Shown here in pieces: positions 16,349-25,786 of a stretch of 64,000 bases of DNA. Within the stretch, counting starts at the first letter, position 1; every line of letters begins with the position of its first letter. The position numbers and the translations under genes were made by a program. Origin of the DNA: an uncultured Eggerthellaceae bacterium (GTDB lineage: Bacteria > Actinomycetota > Coriobacteriia > Coriobacteriales > Eggerthellaceae); contig CALBGP010000032.1 in the NCBI GenBank assembly GCA_937892845.1, positions 62,001 through 126,000 of the forward strand. The letters are read 5' to 3'. The notes beneath the pieces are model-generated. The model was not told where the DNA came from and ran no database searches. It worked only from the letters and a program-made list of their open reading frames with translations.

Positions 16349-17842
16349 CTATTCACCAGCCTTCTTGCCGGCCGCAAAATCAGGTGCGACAGGCGCTGCG
16401 CCGTACACACGTTCCAAAGCGGCAGCGGCGCGGAACATGTTCTCATCCTTGAACTGCGGGCAGACCAGCTGCACACCGACGGGCAAACCGGAATCCGCAC
16501 CCAAGCCCACGGGCACGCTCATGCCGCCATTGCCGGCGATGTTGATGGAAACCGTGAAGATGTCAGACAAGTGCATTTCCACAGGGTCGCCGATTTCGCC
16601 GAATTTGAACGACGTACGCGGGCTGGTGGGCATGAGGATGACGTCGCACTTCTCGTAAGCGCGCACGTAGTCCTGCACGATGAGGGTGCGGACCTGCTGG
16701 GCCGCATGGTAGTACTTCTCGTAGACGCCGCTCGAAAGCAGGTAGCTGCCCAGAAGCATGCGGCGACGGGCCTCAAGGCCAAAGCCCTTGCCGCGGCTGG
16801 CATCGTACTGGCTGCCAAGGTCCTTATGGCCGGGGTCGCAATACCCGTAACGAACGGAGTCGAAGCGGGCAAGGTTGGAAAACGCCTCGCAGGGACCCAG
16901 GACGTAGTAGGCGCTGATCGCCGCAGACGCGTGCGGCAGATCGATCTCCACGATCTCAGCACCCAAGCGCTCCAGCTCAGCTTCGGCCTCAAGCACCTTC
17001 GCCTTGACTTCAGCCGTCAGTCCCGGGGCATCCATGAATGCGGGCACAACGCCGATGCGCATGCCCTCGACGCCCATGGGAAGCACATCATGGTAATCAT
17101 GCGCATGGTCGACAGACGAGCAGTCACGCTCATCGCGGCCCACGAGAGCATCCATGGCATACGCGGCGTCCTCGACGCTGCGGGCGAAGGGGCCCACCTG
17201 GTCAAGAGAGCTGCCGAATGCCACGACGCCGTAACGGGACACCATGCCGTAAGTGGGCTTCACGCCCACGACGCCGCAAAACGCGGCAGGCTGGCGGATT
17301 GAACCGCCGGTATCGCTGCCCAACGTGATGCAGGCCATACCCGCAGCAACCGCAGCGGCCGAACCGCCCGAAGAGCCGCCGGGCACGCGCTCCAAGTCCC
17401 AAGGGTTGTGCGTGGGGCCGAACGCCGAAGTCTCCGTGGAGGAACCGAAGGCGAACTCATCCATGTTCAGCTTGCCCAGCGGAATGGCGCCGGAATCCAG
17501 GACCTTCTGCACGCACGTGGCAGTATAGGGAGACACGTAGTTTTCCAGCATGCGCGAGGAGCAGGTGGTGTGCGTCCCTTCCATATTCATGTTGTCCTTG
17601 AAGGCAACAGGGATTCCCGCAAGCGGCCCCATCTGGGAAAACGTACCGGCAGCAAGCGCCGCGTCAACCGCATCGGCGGCAGCGAACGCGCGGTCTTGGG
17701 TCAACTCGAGGTACGCATGGACCGACGCGTCGGCCGCCGCGATATGGTCGAAGTTGGCCTGGGTGAGCTCACGGGCAGAGAAGGCGCCGGACATCAGGCC
17801 CTCACGGATCTGGCGAATGCCCATATCGGTTGAATAAGCCAT
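16349..17842 (-). CDS. gatA: aspartyl/glutamyl-tRNA amidotransferase subunit A
   Basis: A 497-residue glutaminase subunit that supplies ammonia to GatB. The amidase-signature triad Lys-Ser-Ser is intact: Lys in VAFKDNMNMEG, the cis-Ser in GGSSGGSAAAVAAG, and the nucleophile Ser in GSDTGGSIRQPAAFCG. Length is normal for GatA. The ATG shares one base with the gatC TAA stop (TAATG), so translation is coupled. Its presence implies that Gln- and/or Asn-tRNA is made by the indirect route. Confidence 0.97.
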   Translation of the reverse strand: MAYSTDMGIRQIREGLMSGAFSARELTQANFDHIAAADASVHAYLELTQDRAFAAADAVDAALAAGTFSQMGPLAGIPVAFKDNMNMEGTHTTCSSRMLENYVSPYTATCVQKVLDSGAIPLGKLNMDEFAFGSSTETSAFGPTHNPWDLERVPGGSSGGSAAAVAAGMACITLGSDTGGSIRQPAAFCGVVGVKPTYGMVSRYGVVAFGSSLDQVGPFARSVEDAAYAMDALVGRDERDCSSVDHAHDYHDVLPMGVEGMRIGVVPAFMDAPGLTAEVKAKVLEAEAELERLGAEIVEIDLPHASAAISAYYVLGPCEAFSNLARFDSVRYGYCDPGHKDLGSQYDASRGKGFGLEARRRMLLGSYLLSSGVYEKYYHAAQQVRTLIVQDYVRAYEKCDVILMPTSPRTSFKFGEIGDPVEMHLSDIFTVSINIAGNGGMSVPVGLGADSGLPVGVQLVCPQFKDENMFRAAAALERVYGAAPVAPDFAAGKKAGE

Positions 17843-18150
17843 TACTGATCGCCTCCGCCCAGAATAGCAGGGATGAGGAAGCAGCCGTCCTGCTGGCGCG
17901 CGGCGTTGGCAAGGGCCTGCTCCTGCGTGAAGGAAGGCTGGACCTCATCTTCGCGCATCACATTGGTCAGATCCCCTATGGGATGGAAGGTTGGCTCGAC
18001 ACCGTCGAGGTCGTACTCCAAGATGGGCTGCAGATTCTCGATGATGCTGTTCAGATCCGCGGTGATACCGGGCAGCTCATCGTCGGCAAGCCCGACATGC
18101 GCATACTCCGAAAGGGCGCGCACATCACGTTCGCTGAGATGCTGGGTCAT
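17842..18150 (-). CDS. gatC: aspartyl/glutamyl-tRNA amidotransferase subunit C
   Basis: A 102-residue small subunit that wraps GatA and GatB and stabilises the complex. Family landmarks are the early LSEYAHVGLADDE helix, followed by LQPILEYDLDGVEPTFHP and the late LREDEVQPSFTQEQALANA-type block. GGAGGAG precedes ATG 18150; upstream codons in frame are unsupported. It is the first gene of gatCAB. Confidence 0.95.
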   Translation of the reverse strand: MTQHLSERDVRALSEYAHVGLADDELPGITADLNSIIENLQPILEYDLDGVEPTFHPIGDLTNVMREDEVQPSFTQEQALANAARQQDGCFLIPAILGGGDQ

Positions 18151-18259
18151 CCGACTCCTCCATGTCTTTCGTGCATACTGATACGGCGATACGCACCGGA
18201 TCTTGCATGGGATGCGACACCGGATGCGCTCAGCCGCTGATTGCATAACTTCGTTATGA

Positions 18260-18297
18260 TACCAAACGGCGCCGCCGCGTTACCGCAGACGGCGCCG
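18260..18297 (-). terminator. hairpin terminator after ychF
   Basis: CGGCGCCG at 18267-18274 and 18290-18297 form a perfect 8-bp stem. On the minus strand it is followed by TTTGG. It lies between the ychF stop and the gatC start. The tail is short, so confidence is moderate. Confidence 0.5.
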
Positions 18298-18365
18298 AAG
18301 CACAGACGGGAAACAGATTGCATGCCGCGCACGGGCGAATGCCACGAACCCGCAAGGACAACCCT

Positions 18366-19430
18366 CTACACGTTGAATTTGAAATGCATGACATCGCCGT
18401 CCTGGACGACGTACTCCTTGCCCTCCTGACGCAGCTTGCCGGCGTCACGGCAGCCCTTTTCGCCGCCGAGCGCCACGTAATCTTCGAAACTGGCAGTCTC
18501 GGCCTTGATGAAACCGCGCTCGAAATCAGAGTGGATGACGCCTGCAGCCTGCGGCGCTTTGGCCCCAATGGGAATGGTCCAAGCGCGGGTTTCCGTTTCA
18601 CCGCTGGTGAAGTAGCTCTGCAGGCCCAAAAGCTTGTAGGCCTCGCGGATAAGGCGGGACAGTCCGCCTTCCTCAAGACCCAGCTCCTCCAGAAACATCG
18701 CGGCCTCTTCGGGCTCAAGCTCAGCCAAGTCCGCTTCGGTCTTCGCGCAGATGGGAACGGGGATCTGGCCATCGATCTCAGGAAGCTCCGCGGAAAGCTG
18801 GCTCTCGTCGACATTGGCGATATAGAGCATGGGCTTGCAGGTGAGCAGGCAGAGATCCTTGATGGCGGCCATCTCATCCTCAGAAAGACCCAAGGTGCGC
18901 ACGCGGTGCCCCTCGTTGAGTCTGGCAAGCGCCTTTTTCGCGGTTTCGAACTTGAGCACGCCGGCCTTATCGCGCTTCGCCTCTTTCTCAAGACGGGGCA
19001 GCGCCTTGTCGATGGTGGCGATGTCGGCCAGGATCAACTCGGTCTTGATGGTCTCGACATCGCTTTGGGGATCGACCTTGCGGGAAACGTGTTCCACATT
19101 GGGATCGCTGAAGAAGCGCACGACCTCGCAAATGGCGTCGGTCTCGCGGATATTCGCCAGGAACTTGTTGCCCAAACCCTCGCCTTGGCTGGCGCCGGCG
19201 ACAAGACCCGCGATATCCACGAACTCGACCGTGGCAGGCACGATCTTGGCGGGATGATCGATCTTGGAGAGCGCCTCAAGGCGCTCGTCGGGCACGGGAA
19301 CCAGGCCGACATTCGGCTCGATTGTGGCGAAGGGATAGTTCGCCGCGAAACCAGTCTTCTTGGTCAGGGCCGTGAACAGCGAGGATTTGCCCACATTGGG
19401 CAAACCCACGATACCGATAGAAAGAGCCAT
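18366..19430 (-). CDS. ychF: Obg-like ribosome-binding ATPase YchF
   Basis: A 354-residue P-loop protein of the Obg/OLA1 family that binds ribosomes and prefers ATP. The G1 motif is [16 protein letters not shown]3 is [17 protein letters not shown], and the G4 position reads NVDE, the change from NKxD that gives ATP rather than GTP preference. The TGS domain closes with [23 protein letters not shown] precedes the ATG. It is monocistronic between two hairpins. Confidence 0.96.
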   Translation of the reverse strand: MALSIGIVGLPNVGKSSLFTALTKKTGFAANYPFATIEPNVGLVPVPDERLEALSKIDHPAKIVPATVEFVDIAGLVAGASQGEGLGNKFLANIRETDAICEVVRFFSDPNVEHVSRKVDPQSDVETIKTELILADIATIDKALPRLEKEAKRDKAGVLKFETAKKALARLNEGHRVRTLGLSEDEMAAIKDLCLLTCKPMLYIANVDESQLSAELPEIDGQIPVPICAKTEADLAELEPEEAAMFLEELGLEEGGLSRLIREAYKLLGLQSYFTSGETETRAWTIPIGAKAPQAAGVIHSDFERGFIKAETASFEDYVALGGEKGCRDAGKLRQEGKEYVVQDGDVMHFKFNV

Positions 19431-19562
19431 TCGAATCTCCTCAAGCTTTCATATGGCGAAACATGCGGCTCGACCAGCCGCCTATGCCGCGTGCTGCGGC
19501 CATCGTTGCAAACGTTTCCATGATAGCAGAAACGCGCACGCGGCATGAAACGTCCGCAAGCA

Positions 19563-19588
19563 AAACGCCGCCCCGAAGGACGGCGTTT
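19563..19588 (-). terminator. terminator after the NSS symporter
   Basis: AAACGCCG (19563-19570) and CGGCGTTT (19581-19588) form an 8-bp stem. On the minus strand the stem runs into TTTTGCTTG. It is 38 nt past the symporter stop. Confidence 0.7.
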
Positions 19589-19626
19589 CATTCACGCGAA
19601 AGCGTCGTGCGCGCAAGCCGGATAGG

Positions 19627-21006
19627 CTACATGGTGAAGTAGCCGAACTGGGCTGCGACGTAGGCCACCAGGATGACCACCACGAACACAGGGGCAACGT
19701 ACTTGATCACGAATGCCCACACCTTCGCAGCACGGAACCTGCTGGATTCGCGAACCTCATCGATAACGGCCTTGGGCTTGATGATCCAGCCGACGAAGAT
19801 GCAGGTCATCAGAGCAGCCAGCGGCATCATGACCGTGTTGGACAAGAAGTCCGCTGCGTCAAGCAGAGACGTGCCGGGGCCCAGAGGCTCGATGAAGGAG
19901 AGCACGTTGTAACCCATGTTGATGAATACGCCCGCAACGACGATCACCGCAATGGTGATACCCAAGGACTTCTTGCGAGACCAGCCGGTACCGTCATGGA
20001 TGATGGACGTGCAGGTCTCAATCAGCGAAATGGCGCTGGTCAAAGCGGCGAAGAGCACCAGGATGAAGAAGACGGAGCCCACGATGCCCGCAGCACCGCC
20101 GAAGCTTCCGAACAGGCCCGGCAAGGTGCCGAACATGAGACCGGGACCGGCCTTAGCCGCCACAGCCTCAGCACCGCCCAAAGCAACGAAGGAAGCAGGG
20201 ACGATCATGAGACCGGCCAGGAAGGAAACACCCAGGTCGAATCCGCCGATGTTGATGGTGGAGTGGACGATGTCTTCCTTCTTCTTCAGGTAGCTGCCGT
20301 AGGTGATCATGATGCCCATGGCCAAAGACAAGCTGTAGAACATCTGACCCATGGCGCCGATGACCAGTTCAGGAGAGAACTTGGAGAAATCGGGGGTGAT
20401 GTAGTAGAGAACGCCATCGATTGCGCCGGGCATGGTCATGGTGTAGATGGACAGCACAACGGCCATGACGATCAACGCGGGCATCATGAAGAGGTTGGCC
20501 TTTTCGATACCGCCCTTGACACCCATCGCCACAACGATGAAGCAGACGGTCATGAACAAGGCCATCCAGATGAAGCTCTCGATTTCGCTCGTGATGAAAC
20601 CGCCGAAATAATCGGGGTTTGCCAAATCAAGCGCACCGCCCGTCATGTATGCAGCAGCATATTTCATGACCCAGCCGCCGATGATGCAGTAGTACGGCGT
20701 GATGATGAACGGGATAGCCGATACGAAGACGCCTATGAAAGCGTACTTCTTCCCGAATTCCTTGAAGGCGCTAATGGCTGACTGGCCGGTCTTGCGGCCG
20801 ATGGCGATTTCAAGAATCATCAGCGAAATGCCGAAAGTGAATACGAGCACCACATAGGTGAGCAAGAAGGTTCCGCCGCCGTATTTGGCAGCGAGGTACG
20901 GGAAGCGCCACATATTGCCCAGGCCGACTGCTGATGCAGCGGCAGCCAAAATGAACGCCCACTTTCCCGACCATGAAGATCGCGTGTGCTTGGTTTCCGT
21001 TGCCAT
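19627..21006 (-). CDS. neurotransmitter:sodium symporter (NSS) family transporter
   Basis: A 459-residue integral membrane protein of the LeuT/MhsT type that should import an amino acid with sodium. Helix 1 carries AAASAVGLGNMWRFPYL, whose unwound GN(M)WRFP segment holds the substrate and sodium sites in this family. About 11-12 helices are present, as in bacterial members. The substrate cannot be read from sequence. The ATG has GAGGGGAAAG upstream, and a small hairpin CTAGCCT-GAA-AGGCTAG lies immediately before that site. Confidence 0.92.
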   Translation of the reverse strand: MATETKHTRSSWSGKWAFILAAAASAVGLGNMWRFPYLAAKYGGGTFLLTYVVLVFTFGISLMILEIAIGRKTGQSAISAFKEFGKKYAFIGVFVSAIPFIITPYYCIIGGWVMKYAAAYMTGGALDLANPDYFGGFITSEIESFIWMALFMTVCFIVVAMGVKGGIEKANLFMMPALIVMAVVLSIYTMTMPGAIDGVLYYITPDFSKFSPELVIGAMGQMFYSLSLAMGIMITYGSYLKKKEDIVHSTINIGGFDLGVSFLAGLMIVPASFVALGGAEAVAAKAGPGLMFGTLPGLFGSFGGAAGIVGSVFFILVLFAALTSAISLIETCTSIIHDGTGWSRKKSLGITIAVIVVAGVFINMGYNVLSFIEPLGPGTSLLDAADFLSNTVMMPLAALMTCIFVGWIIKPKAVIDEVRESSRFRAAKVWAFVIKYVAPVFVVVILVAYVAAQFGYFTM

Positions 21007-21176
21007 TCTTTCCCCTCTCTAGCCTGAAAGGCTAGGAATTCGAAACGCAGAGAGGGCGGCTGGAGGAAGGTACAGCAAAAGCCGGCACCTCAGCCATAAA
21101 GGCGCCCAGCATATGCCACATTCCTGCCGAAATGCCGCGATTTATACGTTCCGACCGACAGATGGGCTGAATAGTA

Positions 21177-22031
21177 TCAGAAATTTCCGTATGAAACGCC
21201 CCAAAATACCAACCCATTGGCCGGAGCGTTCTGACCGGCGGCGCAACGGTCGCGGGCGGCAAGAACCTCGGCAGTCCACGCCGGCTCACGACGGCCGCGA
21301 CCCACCTCGACAAGCGTTCCCACGATAGTGCGCACCATGGAATGCAGGAAGGCATTTCCCACAACCCTGACCGTTATCACATCGGTGCCCATAATGGTTT
21401 CGGGGTACACCTCAAGCTCCATGACATTGCGGCATGTGGGCTTTCCCTGGGCAGAAACCGCCATACAGAAGCTCTTGAAATCATGCTCCCCTATCAGGTT
21501 CGCCGCCGCTTCATTCATAGCCGGAATATCCAGATGGACGCCGGGAATATGCCAGACAAGGTCGGCCAGAAGCACCGGGCGGGCTGAATCCGTGCAGATA
21601 TGGTAGTGGTACTCGCGACAAACCGCCGAGAAACGGGCGGAAAAGCCATCGGGCATGCGCTCGATGGACGAAACCGAGATGTCATCGTGCACCAGCGCGT
21701 TCACGCTGCGCTGCAGCGAACGCTCGCCGCGGGATGCGAACTCGGCATCCGTCAGCTCGAAAGAGACCACCTGGCCGCGCGCATGCACGCCGGCATCCGT
21801 CCTGCCGGCACACACTGTAGGGACCTCACGATGGAACAGGAGGGCAAGAGTCCTTTCCAATTCCCCCTGGACGGTGATGATCTGCGTCTCCTTCTGGCGG
21901 GCGAAGCCGGCAAACGCCGCACCCTTGTACGCCACATGCATGGCGTAAGGGTGCGGCGATTCCGCCTGGCAACCGCAAGCATCGACCTCTTCGCTGGAAC
22001 CCGTCTCCATTCGGCAATCCATGTCCGTCAT
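21177..22031 (-). CDS. truA: tRNA pseudouridine(38-40) synthase
   Basis: A 284-residue enzyme that isomerises uridines 38-40 in the tRNA anticodon arm. The catalytic Asp is near residue 79 in CAGRTDAGVHARG, and YHYHI and FCMAVSAQGKPTCRN are further family blocks. I place the start at ATG 22031, where TGATG couples it to the dnaE stop and GGAAGG lies 7 nt upstream. A longer start at 22046 has no ribosome site. A Cys/Glu-rich N-terminal extension of about 30 residues precedes the usual MHVAYKG start. Confidence 0.95.
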   Translation of the reverse strand: MTDMDCRMETGSSEEVDACGCQAESPHPYAMHVAYKGAAFAGFARQKETQIITVQGELERTLALLFHREVPTVCAGRTDAGVHARGQVVSFELTDAEFASRGERSLQRSVNALVHDDISVSSIERMPDGFSARFSAVCREYHYHICTDSARPVLLADLVWHIPGVHLDIPAMNEAAANLIGEHDFKSFCMAVSAQGKPTCRNVMELEVYPETIMGTDVITVRVVGNAFLHSMVRTIVGTLVEVGRGRREPAWTAEVLAARDRCAAGQNAPANGLVFWGVSYGNF

Positions 22032-25000
22032 CAAGATGCCTTCCATACTGCGCGCCCGAAAAGGTCCCCCAATGCGGAGAACAGCAGGCGATCGTCGGAG
22101 TCGACCTTCACCGGAAGCTCTGCGCGGAACCTTCGTCCGTCGGACTGCTCGATGAACAGAACCACGGCATCATCACCGGGATGATGGCCCAGGATATTCA
22201 TGAGCTGGCTAGAGACCGCGGCATTGAAATCCGACGAACGCAGACGAATCTCAAGACGGCCTGGACCCGCCTGACTCTCATCGAATTCGACGCGTTCCAC
22301 CTCGAAGGCCATGAGCTGGTCTCCGCGGTCCGAATGCTCGAACTTGCCCTTCACCTTCACGATGGCATCTTCCGCCAGCGCATCTTTGAAGTCGTCGTAC
22401 TTGAAGCAGACTCCTTCGATATGACCCGTGGTGTCCTCCAAGACGAAGTTGGCCATCTTGGTGCCCTTTTTCGTGAGCTTGACGGTAACGCTGGTGATAA
22501 GGCCCGCGAACACGCCGCTGGGGATGTCCTTGGTCATCTCCGCAAGGTCGCCCAGGCTGTATTTCGACATCTTCTTGAGGGCGCGCTCATACGGACGAAG
22601 CGGGTGGTCCGAAACGTAGATCTTGAGAATCTCCTTCTCGTAGGCCAAAAGGGTCCGCTTATCCCATTCGATGCCATCGGCGGCGGGCACATCCTCTTCA
22701 AATCCGCTGTCTTCCACATCGGCGAACATGTCGAACATGCTGACTTGGCCCGCATCGCGGTCCTTCTGGCGCTTGGAGGCGCTCTCAAGGATGGGCGTCT
22801 CCTCGATGAAGTACATGAGCTGCTTGCGGGTATATCCCGTCGAGTCGAAGGCCCCCGCCTTGATCAGGGATTCGAGCGTCTTTCTGTTGTAGCAGCGGGC
22901 ATCGACACGGCGGACGAAATCGTGCAGGCTGGAGAACGCACCGTTGGCCACGCGCTCATCGATGATGGACTGCGCGACGCTTTCGCCGACACCGCGCACG
23001 CCGGCCAGGCCGAAGCGAATGCCCTCGTCCGTAGGTGTGAACTCGAGGTTCGACGAATTGATATCGGGCGGCAGAACGGGAATGCCGTTATGCGTGCACG
23101 ACGCGATGTACTTGATCAGCTTGTCGGCATTGCCCATGTAACTGGACAACACGGCAGCCATGTATTCGTAGGGATAATACGCCTTCAGATACGCCGTGCG
23201 CATAACCAAGATGGCATATGCGGCGGAGTGCGATTTGTTGAAGGCGTACTTCGCGAATTTCTCGGCGTCGGACCAGATCTGGTTGGCGATCTCAAGCGAA
23301 TAGCCGTTCTCAACCGCGCCATTGCACCAGTCGTCCTTGAGCTTCATCATGACGTCGAGCTTCTTTTTGCCCATTGCCTTGCGCAGCTTGTCCGCCTTGC
23401 CCGCAGAAAAGCCGCTCATGGCCATGGAGATCTGCATGATCTGCTCCTGGTAGACCATGGTGCCGTAGGTCTCCTCGAGCAACGGGCGCAGACGATCGTC
23501 GTAGTAGTGGACAGGAGTCTTGCCGCTTGCCACCTTGATGTAGTCCTCGACCATGCCGGACTCCAACGGGCCGGGACGGTTGAGTGCGATGGAGGCCACG
23601 ACGTCAGAGAAGCGCTTGGGGGGAAGGCGGGCGAACAGGCTCACGTACAAAGCGCCCTCAACCTGGAACAGACCGTCCATGTTGCCGGACTGCATGAGTT
23701 CGAAGGCCTTCTCGTCTTCGGTGGGAATCTCTTCGGGGATGATCTTGGTGCCGTAGCGCTCTTCGATGTTGCGGCATGCACGGGAAAGCACGCCCAACGT
23801 ACGCAGGCCCAAGAAGTCCATCTTGAGAAGGCCCAGGTCGGGCGTGTAATGGCCGTCATACTGGGTGATGATGCCGCCGCCTTTGGTGTCACGCTTCATG
23901 GGAACGTGGTCGGCCATGGGGTCGCGGCAGATGATGGTTGCGCACGCATGCACGCCTTCACCGCGAACGTTGCCCTCGATGGAACGCGCCGCATCGATGA
24001 TCTCGCGCGATTCAGGCTCTTCGTCGTAGGCCTTCTTGAAATCCGGATTGGTGGCAAGCGCCTTGTCGATGGTGATACCCAGTTCGTCACCGACCATCTT
24101 GCACAAACGGTCACCGACGCCATAGGGGTGCCCCAAGACGCGCGCAGAGTCGCGGATGGCGTTTTTCGCCTGCAGCTTGCCGAAGGTGATGACGCCCGAA
24201 ACGTGGTCCTCGCCGTAGACATCCTTGATGTGCTCGATGACCTCCTGGCGCCGCTCATCTTCGAAGTCGACGTCGATATCAGGCATCTCCACACGTTCAG
24301 GCGAAAGGAATCGCTCGAACAGCAGGCCGTTGGGCAGCGGATCAAGGTCGGTGATGCCCATGGCATACGCGACGATGGCGCCTGCGGCCGATCCTCGACC
24401 CGGTCCTACGCCGATACCCTGGCTGCGGGCCCATTCGATGTATTCCTGCACAATGAGGAAGTACGCAGGGAAGCCCTGCTGGATGATGATGCCCATCTCA
24501 TAGTCCGCACGCTCCTGAACTTCAGGGGGAACAGGATCGCCGTAGCGCTTGACCAGGCCCTCCTGGACGCGCTTTCGAAACCACGATTCCTCCGTCTCCC
24601 CTTCAGGCAAAGGGAATCGCGGCAAGATGGAATCGCGCTCAAGCTCAACATGGCACTTTTCGGCCAGTTCAACCGTGTTATCGCATGCTTCGGGGAAATC
24701 GCGCATGGCGGCGCGCATCTCCTCTTCAGTCTTCATGTAGAACTGATCGTTCTCAAAACGCATGCGGTTCTCATCATCCATGTTGGAACCGGTGCCGATG
24801 CACAGCATGATGTCCTGCGCGCGGGCATCTTCCTGCGTGAGGTAATGGAAGTCATTGGTTGCAATGGTCTTGAGCCCAAGCTGGTTGGCGATCTTGGTCA
24901 ACTCGACATTCATCTGCTGCTGCGTCATGCCGTTGTTGGTCATGATGCCCTGGTTCTGCAGCTCGATGTAGAAATCTCCGGGCTCATAGATGGACGCCAG

Positions 25001-25492
25001 GGTTTGCGCCCACTTGACGGCACCTTCGAAGTCCCGTGCATCGATGCAACGCGGGATGATGCCCGCGATGCATGCCGAAGATGCGATGATGCCTTCGCTG
25101 TAGCGACGCAGCATATCGATGGTAGTACGAGGCTTGTAATAGAAGTTGTCGCAGTGCGATTCGCTGACCAGGTGCACAAGGTTGTGATAGCCGACATTGT
25201 TCTTCGCCAGAAGGACCATGTGGTACAGACGCGACTTGTTCTTCGTCCCTATCTCAGGGTCTTCCGTGAAATAGATTTCGCAGCCGTAGATGGGCTTGAC
25301 CCTTTTGCCGGTCTCCTTCTCAACGGCATCGCACGCGTCACAGAGCTCGGGGACACCGCACATGACCCCATGGTCGGTGATGGCAACCGCAGGCATGTCC
25401 AAATCAGCGGCGCGGCGCACCATGTCTTTGATTTTGGTGGCTCCATCGAGCATGGAATATTCAGTGTGATTGTGCAGGTGTACGAAAGCCAT
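22031..25492 (-). CDS. dnaE: DNA polymerase III alpha subunit
   Basis: An 1153-residue replicative polymerase of the DnaE1 type. The PHP domain opens FVHLHNHTEYSMLDG. The palm holds VGPGRGSAAGAIVAY and the catalytic Asp motif MPDIDVDFEDERR near residue 407. Finger, thumb and helix-hairpin-helix regions follow, and the OB-fold near the C-terminus contains GVFAGLITSVTVKLTKKG. The ATG at 25492 is chosen because the PHP domain starts there and AGGAG lies 10 nt upstream; 37 further in-frame codons lack homology. It is cotranscribed with truA through a TGATG junction. Confidence 0.97.
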   Translation of the reverse strand: MAFVHLHNHTEYSMLDGATKIKDMVRRAADLDMPAVAITDHGVMCGVPELCDACDAVEKETGKRVKPIYGCEIYFTEDPEIGTKNKSRLYHMVLLAKNNVGYHNLVHLVSESHCDNFYYKPRTTIDMLRRYSEGIIASSACIAGIIPRCIDARDFEGAVKWAQTLASIYEPGDFYIELQNQGIMTNNGMTQQQMNVELTKIANQLGLKTIATNDFHYLTQEDARAQDIMLCIGTGSNMDDENRMRFENDQFYMKTEEEMRAAMRDFPEACDNTVELAEKCHVELERDSILPRFPLPEGETEESWFRKRVQEGLVKRYGDPVPPEVQERADYEMGIIIQQGFPAYFLIVQEYIEWARSQGIGVGPGRGSAAGAIVAYAMGITDLDPLPNGLLFERFLSPERVEMPDIDVDFEDERRQEVIEHIKDVYGEDHVSGVITFGKLQAKNAIRDSARVLGHPYGVGDRLCKMVGDELGITIDKALATNPDFKKAYDEEPESREIIDAARSIEGNVRGEGVHACATIICRDPMADHVPMKRDTKGGGIITQYDGHYTPDLGLLKMDFLGLRTLGVLSRACRNIEERYGTKIIPEEIPTEDEKAFELMQSGNMDGLFQVEGALYVSLFARLPPKRFSDVVASIALNRPGPLESGMVEDYIKVASGKTPVHYYDDRLRPLLEETYGTMVYQEQIMQISMAMSGFSAGKADKLRKAMGKKKLDVMMKLKDDWCNGAVENGYSLEIANQIWSDAEKFAKYAFNKSHSAAYAILVMRTAYLKAYYPYEYMAAVLSSYMGNADKLIKYIASCTHNGIPVLPPDINSSNLEFTPTDEGIRFGLAGVRGVGESVAQSIIDERVANGAFSSLHDFVRRVDARCYNRKTLESLIKAGAFDSTGYTRKQLMYFIEETPILESASKRQKDRDAGQVSMFDMFADVEDSGFEEDVPAADGIEWDKRTLLAYEKEILKIYVSDHPLRPYERALKKMSKYSLGDLAEMTKDIPSGVFAGLITSVTVKLTKKGTKMANFVLEDTTGHIEGVCFKYDDFKDALAEDAIVKVKGKFEHSDRGDQLMAFEVERVEFDESQAGPGRLEIRLRSSDFNAAVSSQLMNILGHHPGDDAVVLFIEQSDGRRFRAELPVKVDSDDRLLFSALGDLFGRAVWKAS

Positions 25493-25693
25493 ATGCCATT
25501 CACTCCTCGCGGGACCGGGCGGCCTCAGCCGCCCACACGTTATTTCTGACCCGGAAATCATACCAGCAATCGCCGCCATTTCCGCACAGGATGCCATGCT
25601 CAATCCATGGAGATTGACCGGTGTCCATTAGACTTCCCACCGCCTGCTTTTCGCTGAGCCATGCGGGTCTCAGCACCTCTGCATGCCGAAACG

Positions 25694-25720
25694 AAAAAGG
25701 GGCGTCTAGATGACGCCCCT
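25694..25720 (-). terminator. intrinsic terminator of the YfcC transporter
   Basis: On the minus strand AGGGGCGTC and GACGCCCCT pair around a 5-nt loop and are followed by TTTTCG. It is 67 nt past the transporter stop. The rest of the 294-bp spacer to dnaE shows nothing else clear. Confidence 0.8.
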
Positions 25721-25786
25721 TCCAGGGAAAGCCGCTGCCGTAGCGGCGCTGAGGTGTCTACACCGCGAATCCGCGTGGCCCGTTGG

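Noticed and set aside
18245..18258. loxP-arm-like sequence ATAACTTCGTTAT
   Set aside because: Only one partial arm is present, with no spacer or second arm; it overlaps the likely gatC promoter and is probably chance.
22181..25549. 1122-codon open frame antisense to dnaE
   Set aside because: It is a mirror of a high-GC coding frame; dnaE has all its motifs and the antisense frame has no ribosome site or homology.
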